Positions 35,160 through 43,448 of a stretch of DNA of 64,000 bases are shown here, one piece after another. Every line of letters begins with the position of its first letter. Within the stretch, counting starts at the first letter, position 1. Below the pieces are notes generated by a model that was not told the DNA's origin, searched no databases, and saw only the letters and a list, made by a program, of their open reading frames with translations. The stretch comes from Pannonibacter phragmitetus_B (lineage in GTDB: Bacteria > Pseudomonadota > Alphaproteobacteria > Rhizobiales > Stappiaceae), in NCBI RefSeq assembly GCF_050510895.1, contig NZ_JBNINT010000001.1, positions 1,860,001 through 1,924,000 on the forward strand, given 5' to 3'. Position numbers and translations under genes: made by a program.

Positions 35160-35603
35160 ATGACACTGGCACGCAAATTCGAAGTGATCGCAGCCGCTGC
35201 GCTTTCGCTCTCCACCCTCTACGGGACGGCCCTGGCCCAGACGGGCACGGCTGCGGCAGAAGGGGTCAAGCTGGAGCTGAACCGGGCGGCGGATGCCGGC
35301 AACGGATGCCTTCTGACCTTCGTTGCCACCAATGGCACCGGGGCAGCGCTGGAGACGGCAGGCTTCGAATTCGTGCTTTTCAACAAGGAAGGACTGGTGG
35401 ACCGCATGACCGTCTTCGACTTCGGCTCACTGCCGGAAGGCAAGACAGTGGTCCGCCAGTTCCAGATCCCGAACCAGCCCTGCACGGGCATCGGTTCCAT
35501 TCTCGTCAACGGCGCTTCCGGCTGCAAGGCAGCCACTGCCAGCCCGCTGTGCAGCGCGCCGCTGACCACAACAAGCCGCACTGACATCGGCTTCACCCGG
35601 TAA
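35160..35603 (+). CDS. Uncharacterised secreted protein in the haem receptor operon (147 aa)
   Basis: The N-terminus ARKFEVIAAAALSLSTLYGTALAQ is a Sec signal peptide, so the mature protein of about 120 residues is periplasmic or outer-membrane associated. It has four cysteines (GNGCLL, NQPCTG, SGCKAA, PLCSAP), enough for two disulphides, and a beta-rich predicted pattern. I do not recognise the family. It begins 1 nt after the receptor stop and ends 10 nt before exbB, so it is made together with the receptor and the TonB energiser. A role as a haem-uptake accessory or periplasmic chaperone is an inference from position only. Confidence 0.85.
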   Translation: MTLARKFEVIAAAALSLSTLYGTALAQTGTAAAEGVKLELNRAADAGNGCLLTFVATNGTGAALETAGFEFVLFNKEGLVDRMTVFDFGSLPEGKTVVRQFQIPNQPCTGIGSILVNGASGCKAATASPLCSAPLTTTSRTDIGFTR

Positions 35604-35613
35604 GGACACGGAC

Positions 35614-36319
35614 ATGCTGGATTCCCCTATCTCGCCCCGATCTTCAGCTTCATCGAGCTTGGCGGTTCGGTTGTCGCGCTCATCGGGCTCATGTCGGTTG
35701 TTGCTGGCGCCATTGTCATTGCCAAGTTTGTCCAGTTCGCACGGTTCCGCACTGCCCGTCCGGGCCGGGCCCGGAGGCCGCTGGCCTGTGGCGGGCCGGA
35801 CGGCGCAAGGAGGCTCTGGTGCGCCTCGCACGCCCGGTCAGCGCCGCAGAACATGCAGTCGTCACCGCCATGCGGCTGACGGCAGCCGGTCAGATGGACC
35901 GCAGCGCCATTGAGGACGAGATTGCCCGCGTCGCAACCCAGCAGCTGCATTCGCTCCAGTCCGGCACCCGCGCACTCGACAACATCGCCCAGCTGGCCCC
36001 GCTTCTGGGTCTGTTTGGGACGGTTCTGGGCATGATCGACGCCTTCCAGGCGCTTCAGAATGCGGGAGATTCGGTTGATCCGTCGATCCTCGCCGGCGGC
36101 ATCTGGGTGGCCCTGCTGACCACCGCTGCGGGTCTTGCCGTCGCCATGCCGGTAGCAGCACTGCTGGCCATGTTTGAATCCTGGATCGAGGCAGAGCGCA
36201 TTGCGGTCGAGACCCTGAGCGCCCAGGTTCTGGTGGATGTTGCCCAGCACGACCATGAGCGCCATGTGCCTGCCACTCAGGACAGTGCCGCACTCGGGAA
36301 GGTTTCCCATGCGCATTGA
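35614..36319 (+). CDS. exbB: ExbB-like proton channel subunit, two frameshifts (about 235 aa)
   Basis: A MotA/TolQ/ExbB-family membrane protein that uses the proton gradient with ExbD to energise TonB. From ATG 35614, one extra C in the run 35624-35627 gives MLDSPYLAPIFSFIELGG and TM1 (SVVALIGLMSVVAGAIVIAK). One extra G near 35762-35769 moves to the frame EAAGLWRAGRRKEALVRLAR. From there the protein is intact through QSGTRALDNIAQLAPLLGLFGTVLGMIDAFQ and VALLTTAAGLAVAMPVAALL, the two conserved later helices. The stop overlaps exbD by 11 nt. Both shifts are missing bases in short runs. Confidence 0.85.
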
Positions 36320-36695
36320 CATGCCGCAGCGGCGCAGGCGGCCGCTGTCGATGACCTCCCTCATCGACGTGATTTTCCTGCTGCTGCTGTTCTTCATGCT
36401 GTCCACCACCTTCACCCAGTTTGCGGGGGTGGATCTGGGCAAGCCCGGTCAAGCTGGCGGCGGCGCCTCCGGCACGCCGGGCATCCTCGTTTTTGTCGAG
36501 GCCGATGGCCTGCGCATCAACGGCATTCCGGTATTGCCTGAGGAAATGCAGGAACGGTTGACTGACCTGCAGGAAAAGGGCGCGGCCTCTGCCCTTGTCG
36601 TCGCCCGTGAAGGGGCGAACGCCCAGGCCCTGATCGACACCGTCCAGACCGTGCGCCGCATTGCGCCGGCGCTGACCCTGCACGTCGCCCGGTAA
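36309..36695 (+). CDS. exbD: ExbD-family subunit, first copy (128 aa)
   Basis: A single membrane helix after a basic N-terminus (MPQRRRRPLSMTSLIDVIFLL); the aspartate in SLIDVIF is the conserved proton-carrying residue. A short periplasmic domain follows (ILVFVEADGLRINGIPV...ALVVAREGANAQALIDTVQ). ATG 36309 has GGAAGG upstream and overlaps exbB. A second, divergent ExbD follows directly. Confidence 0.92.
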   Translation: MRIDMPQRRRRPLSMTSLIDVIFLLLLFFMLSTTFTQFAGVDLGKPGQAGGGASGTPGILVFVEADGLRINGIPVLPEEMQERLTDLQEKGAASALVVAREGANAQALIDTVQTVRRIAPALTLHVAR

Positions 36696-36722
36696 CGGCA
36701 GCGGAAGCAAGGAGCTACAGAT

Positions 36723-37129
36723 ATGGCTGTGCGGATTCCGCGCGAAAAAACAAACGGCAGATGGAGACGACCATCTCGCTGATCAACATCGTTTTCCTGA
36801 TGCTGATTTTCTTTCTGGTCGCCGGCCAGCTTGCGCCTCCCGCCGACAAGGAGGTGGAGCTGGTGGAGACCACGGATGCGGAAAGCCTGCCGCCACCGGA
36901 GGCACTTTATGTGCGTGCGGATGGTACGCTGGTGTTCCGTGGTCAACCGACTGATGCCGCTTCCTATCTCGCTGCCAATCCGCTGCCCGCCGAAGGGCCG
37001 GAGAGCATGCTGAAGCTGGGCGTTGACCGTAACCTTGATGCCGCGCGCCTCGTGGAAATCGTTGACGAGCTCTATGCCGCTGGGGCCCCCGCAGTCCGTG
37101 TCGTGACACGGAAGGCAGGCACGCAATGA
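36723..37129 (+). CDS. ExbD-family subunit, second copy, frameshift at 5' end (about 135 aa)
   Basis: ATG 36723 follows AAGGAGC and reads MAVRIPREK; one extra A in the run 36745-36750 continues as NKRQMETTISLINIVFLMLIFFL. In place of the aspartate of the first copy (SLIDVIF) this copy has asparagine at the aligned position (SLINIVF). If the alignment is right, it lacks the usual proton-carrying acid. The periplasmic part (EALYVRADGTLVFRGQPTD; LKLGVDRNLDAARLVEIVDEL) follows the ExbD/TolR pattern. The stop overlaps the tonB start (ATGA). It may pair with the first ExbD in a mixed complex. Confidence 0.85.
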
Positions 37130-38094
37130 AGCTGAGACCCTGGCATCTCGCAGCCGCTCTGCTGGCCTCTGTCAGCCTGCATTTTGGCGCGGTCGCGCTG
37201 ACTGTGGACACGTCCGAGGAACCGGCCCTGCTGGAAGGCGGTGGTGGCGGTTCCGTCTCAATGCTGGGCGAAGCCTATACGGACATGCTGACTGCAGGCG
37301 ATCCGGACACTGCCAACGCGGTTGCCGCCGAGTCCCCAGACACTCTTGCCCCGGTTGATCCGGACGCGGCAGAGCCGGAGACGCAGGAGCAGATCACCGC
37401 GCAGGAAGTGCCTGTGCAGGAGGCAAGCGAAACGCCGGTTCAGGAGCCGCTGCAGCAGATGGCGGAAGTCCAGCCGCAGGAGGCCGCACCGGTGGAAGAG
37501 CTGGCGATCCAGCCGCTGACGAACGCTGAAGCAATCGTACCGCTCAACGAGACACCGGATGAGACGGTTACCGCAATCGAACCGGTTCCTGTGCCGGACG
37601 TGCGGCCGAAGGATCTGGCCACCAAGGTGGCTGAGGCTAAGCCCGAGCAACCGGTAAAAAAGACCCAGAAGAAGAAACCGGAAGCGCAGCGGCAACCAAG
37701 CACACAGAAGGGCAATAGCAAGGCCAACGCGGTTCAGGGCGCTGGCGGCGCCGCCAATCAGGTGGCCTCGCAAGGCAGTTCCGAGAACCAGGGCCGGTCA
37801 ACGATCCTCGGCAATTCAAACCGGACCAACTACAAGGGTCAGGTTCAACGGGCTTTGCAAAGGGCAATGCGCCGCGTCCGTTCCCGAGCATCCGGCCTGG
37901 CCACCGTATCCTTTGTGGTCAGCAAGGACGGCAGCGTTTCCGGCATTCGCATCTCCGGCAGCTCCGGCAATCCTGAGGTGGATGAAGTGGCGCTGGAACT
38001 CGTCCGCCGCGCCGCTCCCTTCCCGCCCATCCCGGCAGAAGAAGGCCGGTCGACCTGGAATTTCAATGTTCCCGTCGAGATCACACGCCGTTAA
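37126..38094 (+). CDS. tonB: TonB energy-transducing protein (322 aa)
   Basis: An N-terminal membrane anchor (HLAAALLASVSLHFGAVAL) is followed by a long Pro/Glu/Gln-rich periplasm-spanning region, then a Lys-rich segment (KPEQPVKKTQKKKPEAQ). The C-terminal TonB domain (about residues 235-322) includes SGLATVSFVVSKDGSVSGIRI, GNPEVDEVALELVRRAAPFPPIP and WNFNVPVEI. It contacts the TonB box of the receptor. Last gene of the rightward haem operon. The acidic repeat-like stretch EVPVQEASETPVQEPLQQM is longer than in many TonBs. Confidence 0.93.
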   Translation: MKLRPWHLAAALLASVSLHFGAVALTVDTSEEPALLEGGGGGSVSMLGEAYTDMLTAGDPDTANAVAAESPDTLAPVDPDAAEPETQEQITAQEVPVQEASETPVQEPLQQMAEVQPQEAAPVEELAIQPLTNAEAIVPLNETPDETVTAIEPVPVPDVRPKDLATKVAEAKPEQPVKKTQKKKPEAQRQPSTQKGNSKANAVQGAGGAANQVASQGSSENQGRSTILGNSNRTNYKGQVQRALQRAMRRVRSRASGLATVSFVVSKDGSVSGIRISGSSGNPEVDEVALELVRRAAPFPPIPAEEGRSTWNFNVPVEITRR

Positions 38095-38155
38095 GCTGTG
38101 TTGATCTGGCCTGAACCATGGTGCATGGCCATCGAAAAGAGAACGGAGAGAGCCA

Positions 38156-38392
38156 ATGCCAGCACCGGAAGATGCCACGATGATGAGCGCGCGCGACGGG
38201 CTTGATCCGTCCTTGCGCTGCACCCGCTGGCAGCACCGCAAGACGGGCGGCATCTACCGGATCGTAGGCCAATGCCGGATCGAGGCCACGGGCGACGAGG
38301 CCTTCCTCTATCAAGGCGCCGACGGCACCATCTGGGCCCGCCCTTGCGGCGAGTTCATGGATGGACGGTTCGAGCCTTTGGACGGCGATTGA
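38156..38392 (+). CDS. DUF1653-like small protein (78 aa)
   Basis: The central pattern RWQHRKTGGIYRIVGQCRIE...FLYQGADGTIWARPCGEFMDG resembles the compact DUF1653 domain, a short cytoplasmic beta-rich fold of unknown role. ATG 38156 is preceded by GGAGAGAG. It lies 61 nt after tonB and converges with uraD 3 nt away. It may be cotranscribed with tonB, but no functional link is evident. Confidence 0.8.
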   Translation: MPAPEDATMMSARDGLDPSLRCTRWQHRKTGGIYRIVGQCRIEATGDEAFLYQGADGTIWARPCGEFMDGRFEPLDGD

Positions 38393-38395
38393 GCC

Positions 38396-38932
38396 TCAGG
38401 CCGCAACAATCCTGTCTTCCAGCCGGAAGCGGAAAATGCGGGTGATCTGGACCAGTGCGGTTTCAAATTCAGCCTGCGGGCTGTTGCCAAGCCGTGCCTC
38501 GAAGGCATCAAGGATCATGTGCTTCGTTGCGCCCTTGACCGCGAAAATGAACGGGAAGCCGAAGCGGGCACGGTAGGCATCGTTGAGGGTGGTGAACCGG
38601 GCAAACTCATCGGCCGTCAGCCGGTCAAGGCCCGCCCCCGCCTGTTCCTTCCGCGAATCCTCGGCAATATCCCCGGCAATCGCCGCCCTGCCCGCCAGAT
38701 CCGGATGAGCCCGGACCAGCGCCAGTTGCTGCTCATGCGAAGCACCGCGCATGGCCGCTTCAAACGCGGCAATCAGATCCTCCCGCCGGACAAAAGGCCC
38801 CGCAGCAAAGGCGGCTTCCGCCACCCAGGGCGAATGCTCGGCGACATCGCCGAAGGCAGACATGAATGCCTCAAGTCCAAGCGCTGCAAGCGAGGCTTCA
38901 GGGATCGGAAAGGCTATCTGCGCGGCGGACAT
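38396..38932 (-). CDS. uraD: OHCU decarboxylase (UraD)
   Basis: Converts 2-oxo-4-hydroxy-4-carboxy-5-ureidoimidazoline to S-allantoin, the third step after urate oxidation. The all-helical protein has HSPWVAEAAF, the catalytic-region LVRAHPDLAGR (conserved His in AHPDL), EQAGAGLDRLTADEFARFTTLNDAYRARFGFPFIFAVKG and a late IF-R ending. I chose ATG 38932 (MSAAQIAF, 178 aa) to match the usual length; GTG/ATG near 38968-38971 overlaps puuD and is an alternative. Last gene of the leftward purine cluster. Confidence 0.93.
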   Translation of the reverse strand: MSAAQIAFPIPEASLAALGLEAFMSAFGDVAEHSPWVAEAAFAAGPFVRREDLIAAFEAAMRGASHEQQLALVRAHPDLAGRAAIAGDIAEDSRKEQAGAGLDRLTADEFARFTTLNDAYRARFGFPFIFAVKGATKHMILDAFEARLGNSPQAEFETALVQITRIFRFRLEDRIVAA

Positions 38933-38967
38933 GAGAGAATGCTCCAACTTCTTGCGTCCAGGTCCCA

Positions 38968-40149
38968 TCACTTGTTCTGGGCAATCCAGCGGCCCAGCTC
39001 TTCGCGCTGCTCCGGCGTCATGCCCGTCTCGTTGCCAAGCGGCATGGCATCGGACTGGACCGCCTGCACCATCACCTGATCCGCATAGCGGCGCAGCTCG
39101 GCCAGCGTTTCAAGATGGATACCCTTGGGTGCTTCACTGAAGCCCTCATGTGTTGGCGTTGCGGCATGGCACATGGCGCAGTTGTTGCGGATCAGCGTCA
39201 GCGCCGTTGCATCGGAGACAGCATCGCCGCCGGAGAAGTCACGCGGGGCGGTCATCACCAGCGCGGCGGCAAAGCCAAGCGCGGCAATGGGAAGGCTCCA
39301 CCAATACCGGTTCAGCGGATCACCCGCCTCATGCCGGTTGAGGAAATGCCGGACCATGCCGCCCATCAGCAGCACAAGGCCGACGAGAAGCCAGGCATGC
39401 GGATGGCCGGTCAGCATCGGATAGTGGTTTGACACCATCATCAGCAGCACGGGCAGCGTCAGATAGTTGTTGTGCACCGAGCGCTGCTTGCCCATCTGGC
39501 CGAGCCTCGGGTCCGGCGCTTCGCCGCGCAGCAAGCTGGCGACAATCTTCTTCTGGTTCGGAATAATCAGGCCAAACACATTGACGGCCATGATCGTACC
39601 GATGAACGCACCAACGTGGATCAACGCGCCGCGCCCTGAGAACACCTGCGTGAACATGTAGGACGCCGCCATGATGAGCGCGAAGACACACAGCGCCAGC
39701 AGCGGCGTGCTGCGGCCGATGGGTGAGCGGCACAGCCCGTCATAGATGAACCAGCCCGCCACGAGACTGATCACCGAGATCAGAACCGCCTCAGACGGCA
39801 TCATCTGAAGCTTATTTACATCAATGAGATAAGATGATGCGTTGAAGTAATACTGCACCACCAGAATCGCAAATCCGGTCACCCAGGTGAGATAGGCCTC
39901 CCACTTGTACCAGATGAGATCCTGCGGCAGGTAGGCCGGGGCAACCGTGAACTTCTCCACGTGATAGAACCCGCCGCCGTGCACTTCCCAGGCCGTGCCG
40001 TAGACGCCCTCACGCATCCCCTCCCGCTTTCGCAGCGAGAGATCGAGGGCGATGAAATAGAAGGAGGTACCGATCCAGCCGATGCCCACCACCAGATGGG
40101 CCCAGCGGAAGAGCAGATTCAGCCATTCTGCGGCAAAGGTCATGGTCAT
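38968..40149 (-). CDS. puuD: Membrane-bound urate hydroxylase/oxidase PuuD with C-terminal cytochrome c
   Basis: Oxidises urate to 5-hydroxyisourate, passing electrons to the respiratory chain instead of O2 and without making H2O2. The 393-residue protein has about eight N-terminal helices (LLFRWAHLVVGIGWIGTSFYF, EVHGGGFYHVEKF and VGAFIGTIMAVNVFGLI are typical) and a C-terminal c-type cytochrome domain with the haem motif CAMCH and the later axial-Met candidate SDAMPLGN. It lies between the nucleoside-type importer and uraD, completing Xdh, PuuD, HiuH and UraD. No soluble uricase gene is present. Confidence 0.95.
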   Translation of the reverse strand: MTMTFAAEWLNLLFRWAHLVVGIGWIGTSFYFIALDLSLRKREGMREGVYGTAWEVHGGGFYHVEKFTVAPAYLPQDLIWYKWEAYLTWVTGFAILVVQYYFNASSYLIDVNKLQMMPSEAVLISVISLVAGWFIYDGLCRSPIGRSTPLLALCVFALIMAASYMFTQVFSGRGALIHVGAFIGTIMAVNVFGLIIPNQKKIVASLLRGEAPDPRLGQMGKQRSVHNNYLTLPVLLMMVSNHYPMLTGHPHAWLLVGLVLLMGGMVRHFLNRHEAGDPLNRYWWSLPIAALGFAAALVMTAPRDFSGGDAVSDATALTLIRNNCAMCHAATPTHEGFSEAPKGIHLETLAELRRYADQVMVQAVQSDAMPLGNETGMTPEQREELGRWIAQNK

Positions 40150-40241
40150 GGGCAGCTCTGGACAGGATTGTTTTTATCTGAAGGACATGCGCAGCCACAG
40201 CGGAGAGCCCGGCCGCGCACGATCATTGTGCAAGAGCAAAC

Positions 40242-40270
40242 CGGCCCGCAGGCTCACCACCTGCGGGCCG
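40242..40270 (-). terminator. Stem-loop after the BMP-family binding-protein gene
   Basis: Perfect 11-bp arms CGGCCCGCAGG (40242-40252) and CCTGCGGGCCG (40260-40270) with a 7-nt loop lie 10 nt after the binding-protein stop. On the transcribed strand it is followed by GGTTTGCTCTTG, a weak U-rich tract. It probably acts as a partial terminator or message stabiliser before puuD. Confidence 0.75.
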
Positions 40271-40279
40271 CTGCAAGTC

Positions 40280-41344
40280 TTACTGCGGCAGCTTGTCGTC
40301 GATGCCTTTGACGTACCAGTTCATGCCGAGGATGGCACCATCCTCGAGACGCACGCCATCAGCAGCCCCTTCCGAGCCGTCCTGCTTGGTGATCGGGCCC
40401 GTGAAAGGCTCCCAGCCGCCCTTGATCTTCTCTTCCGTGGCCTTGGCCATGGCGACAACATCATCCGGCAGGTTGGTGTAGGGCGCCATCACCACGTGGC
40501 CCTCTTTCAGGCCAGCCCAGGTCTGCTCGCTCTTCCAGGTGCCGTCGAGAACAGCCTGAACGCGCTCGATATAATAGGGAGCCCAGTCGTCCACGATAGC
40601 CGTCATCTGCGACTTCGGCGCAAACTTGATCATGTCGGAGGCCTGGCCGAAGCCGAGCACGCCGCGCTCTTCAGCCACCTGCAGCGGAGCGGTGGAGTCC
40701 GTGTGCTGCGAGATGATATCGGCGCCCTGATCCATCAGCGCCTTGGCGGCATCAGCTTCCTTGGCCGGGTCGAACCAGGAATTGGCCCAGACGATCTTGA
40801 CCTTGAAGTCCGGGTTGACCGACTGAGCGCCCAGCATGAAGGCGTTGATGCCGGAAACCACTTCCGGGATCGGGAAAGAGCCGATGTAGCCGGCGGTGCC
40901 GGTCTTGGACATCTTGGCTGCGATCTGGCCGATGATGTAGCGGCCTTCGTGGAACTTGGAGTTATAGGTCGCAACGTTCTCAGCGGTCTTGTAACCGGTC
41001 GCGTGCTCGAACTTCACGTTCGGATACTTCTGAGCCACCTTGATGGTCGGGTTCATGTAGCCGAAGGACGTGGTGAAGATGATGCCGCAGCCTTCACGGG
41101 CGAAGCGCTCGATGGCGCGCTCGCTGTCCGGGCCTTCCGGAACGTTCTCCAGATAGGCGGTCTCGACCTTGCCAGCGAAGTGCTTTTCCACGGCCTGACG
41201 GCCCTGATCGTGCTGGTAGGTCCAGCCGAAGTCGCCCACCGGGCCGATATAGACGAAGCAGGCCTTGAGATCGGCAGCCTGAGCAGTTGCGAGCGAGCCA
41301 GCCAGTGCGGCGGCGGCGACAGTGGCTTTCAGCAAAGTCTTCAT
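40280..41344 (-). CDS. BMP-family (PnrA-like) ABC transporter substrate-binding protein
   Basis: Periplasmic receptor of the basic membrane protein/Med family, known for purine nucleosides in several bacteria. Signal peptide MKTLLKATVAAAALAGSLATAQA; then KACFVYIGPVGDFGWTYQHDQGR, TTSFGYMNPTIKVAQKYPNVKFEHATG and GADIISQHTDSTAPLQ. ATG 41344 has GGGGAAG 7 nt upstream. It is followed by the hairpin at 40242-40270. The position inside a xanthine dehydrogenase/urate cluster supports a nucleoside or purine ligand. Confidence 0.94.
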   Translation of the reverse strand: MKTLLKATVAAAALAGSLATAQAADLKACFVYIGPVGDFGWTYQHDQGRQAVEKHFAGKVETAYLENVPEGPDSERAIERFAREGCGIIFTTSFGYMNPTIKVAQKYPNVKFEHATGYKTAENVATYNSKFHEGRYIIGQIAAKMSKTGTAGYIGSFPIPEVVSGINAFMLGAQSVNPDFKVKIVWANSWFDPAKEADAAKALMDQGADIISQHTDSTAPLQVAEERGVLGFGQASDMIKFAPKSQMTAIVDDWAPYYIERVQAVLDGTWKSEQTWAGLKEGHVVMAPYTNLPDDVVAMAKATEEKIKGGWEPFTGPITKQDGSEGAADGVRLEDGAILGMNWYVKGIDDKLPQ

Positions 41345-41446
41345 GTTCACACTTCCCCTTCGGTTCTCGTTGGGACCGGATATGCAGCGGGTCCAATTGT
41401 GTGCTGCCGGGACCGGACCCCAGAGGTCCCGGCGGCTGACCGGATG

Positions 41447-42361
41447 TCAGCGATCCGGCACGAACGGCTTGCCGAGGCAGGCCGGCGTGTTCACGAGCGT
41501 CAGGCGCCGGTTGGCAGAGATCAGCACCAGAACGATGATGGTGGCGAGATAGGGCAGGCTCGACAGAAGCTGCGAGGGGATCCCCATGCCCTTTGCCTGC
41601 GCATGGAAGGTCAGCACCGTGACCATGCCGAAGAGATAGGCTCCGGCCACGACGCGCCAGGGCAGCCACGACGCGAAGACCACCAGCGCCAGCGCGATCC
41701 AGCCGCGACCGGCCGTCATGTTTTCCACCCACTGCGGCGTATAGGCGAGCGACATATAGGCGCCAGCCAGACCAGCGCAGCCACCGCCGAAAAGCACCGC
41801 GAGAAAGCGCACCTTCAGCACTGAATAGCCAAGCGCATGTGCCGAGGCGTGATTGTCACCAACGGCACGCAGGATAAGTCCCATGCGGGTGCGGGTCAGC
41901 ATGTAGGAGACACCAGCGACCAGCGCAAAGGCCACATAGACGATGGCATCCTGCCCGAACAACACGGGCCCGAGGAACGGAAGATCGCTCAGCACGGGAA
42001 TATCAAGTTTCGGCAGCTTGAGGCCCGGAACACCGATAAAGCTCTCACCAACCAGCCCGGACAGTCCGAGGCCAAACAGCGTCAGCGCCAGCCCGGTCGC
42101 CACCTGATTGGTGACAAGGCCCAGCACCAGTGCGCCGAACAGGGCCGACATGGCCATTCCAGCCGCAATGGCTGCGAAAATGCCCAGCGTGCCGGAGCCG
42201 GTGAGATTGGCGGCGGCAAATCCGGTTACCGCCCCCATCACCATCATGCCTTCAACGCCCAGATTGAGAACGCCCGAGCGCTCGACAACCAGTTCACCGA
42301 TGGCAGCCAGCAGCAGCGGCGTTGCCGCCGTGATGACGGTAAGAAGAATGGCCTCAAACAT
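41447..42361 (-). CDS. Nucleoside-type ABC transporter permease (YufQ/BmpD-like)
   Basis: A branched-chain/RbsC-like permease of about 304 residues. Features are AAIGELVVERSGVLNLGVEGMMVMGAV near the N-terminus and the loop RAVGDNHASAHALGYSVLKVRFLAVLFGG that contacts the ATPase. I chose ATG 42361 (MFEAIL), which overlaps the preceding permease by 8 nt; the earlier start adds only MPGRAP. The partner binding-protein gene begins about 100 nt downstream. Confidence 0.94.
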   Translation of the reverse strand: MFEAILLTVITAATPLLLAAIGELVVERSGVLNLGVEGMMVMGAVTGFAAANLTGSGTLGIFAAIAAGMAMSALFGALVLGLVTNQVATGLALTLFGLGLSGLVGESFIGVPGLKLPKLDIPVLSDLPFLGPVLFGQDAIVYVAFALVAGVSYMLTRTRMGLILRAVGDNHASAHALGYSVLKVRFLAVLFGGGCAGLAGAYMSLAYTPQWVENMTAGRGWIALALVVFASWLPWRVVAGAYLFGMVTVLTFHAQAKGMGIPSQLLSSLPYLATIIVLVLISANRRLTLVNTPACLGKPFVPDR

Positions 42362-43448
42362 GGGCGCCCTCCCCGGCATTTTCAGAGTGCACCTTCCGGT
42401 GCAGGCGGACGCGGTAGAAGATCAGGGTGTCGCAGGCCAGCACGAAAAACAGCAGCATGCCCTGTACAACGCTGGCAATCTTGTCGGAGATGCCAAGCGA
42501 AGCCTGCACGCTTTCGCCGCCGATGTAGCTCGAAGCCAGCACGATCCCCGCAACAACAATGGCGAGCGGATTGAGACGCCCAAGGAAGGCCACGATAATG
42601 GCAGTGAAGCCGTAGCCCGGAGAAATGGTCGGCAGCAGCTGGTTCAGCGACCCGGAAACTTCCATGATGCCCGCAAGGCCCGCCAGCGCGCCGGACAGGG
42701 CAAAGGCGAAGACCGTCATCCGCTTCGCCGAGAACCCTGCGAATGCGCCTGCCCGGGGGCTCTCGCCCAGAACACGGATCTGATAGCCGCGCAGCGAACG
42801 CGAAAGAACCACCCACAGGAGAAGCGCAACACCGATGGCCAGGAAAACGGATACCGACAGGCGCCCCATGCCAAGGGACGGAAGCGTGGCGGCAGCAGAA
42901 AACAAGGCAGTCTCGGGGAAATTGAACCCCTGCGGATCGCGCCAGGGACCGCGTACCAGATAGTCCAGCAGCAGATTGGCGACATAGACCAGCATCAGGC
43001 TGGTGAGGATCTCGTTGGTGCTGAAGCGGGTCTTGAGGACTGCCGGGATCATGGCATAGGCCGCCCCGCCAAGCGCGCCGCACAGAAGCATCAAGGGCAG
43101 TGTGTAAAAGCCCTGCAGATCCGGGAACATGACCGGCAGGATAGACCCGGCAATGGCGCCGGCCACGAACTGCCCTTCAGCGCCGATGTTCCAGTTGTTG
43201 GAGAGGTAGCAGACGCTGAGGCCGCAGGCGATCAGCACCAGCGGCGTAGCCTTTACGAGCACTTCCTGCAGAGACCATGCTTCCGTCAGCGGCTCGATGA
43301 AAAAGCGGAACAGCGCCTCCAGCGGGTCAGCGCCGGATATGGCAAACAGGACGGCAGCGCAGATCATGGTCAGCATGACTGCGATCAGTGGGGACACGGC
43401 GGTCATCAGGCCACTGTGTTCGGCGCGCTTGACGAGTTCGATACGCAT
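42354..43448 (-). CDS. Nucleoside-type ABC transporter permease (YufP/BmpC-like)
   Basis: Partner permease of about 364 residues with a longer N-terminus. It includes the early TPLVLIACGLSVCYLSNNWNIGAEGQFVAG, the middle VLKTRFSTNEILTSLMLVYVANLLLDYLV typical of this subgroup, and the coupling loop RVLGESPRAGAFAGFSAKRM. The ATG at 43448 overlaps the ATPase stop as TGATG, so translation is coupled. Confidence 0.95.
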   Translation of the reverse strand: MRIELVKRAEHSGLMTAVSPLIAVMLTMICAAVLFAISGADPLEALFRFFIEPLTEAWSLQEVLVKATPLVLIACGLSVCYLSNNWNIGAEGQFVAGAIAGSILPVMFPDLQGFYTLPLMLLCGALGGAAYAMIPAVLKTRFSTNEILTSLMLVYVANLLLDYLVRGPWRDPQGFNFPETALFSAAATLPSLGMGRLSVSVFLAIGVALLLWVVLSRSLRGYQIRVLGESPRAGAFAGFSAKRMTVFAFALSGALAGLAGIMEVSGSLNQLLPTISPGYGFTAIIVAFLGRLNPLAIVVAGIVLASSYIGGESVQASLGISDKIASVVQGMLLFFVLACDTLIFYRVRLHRKVHSENAGEGAHV

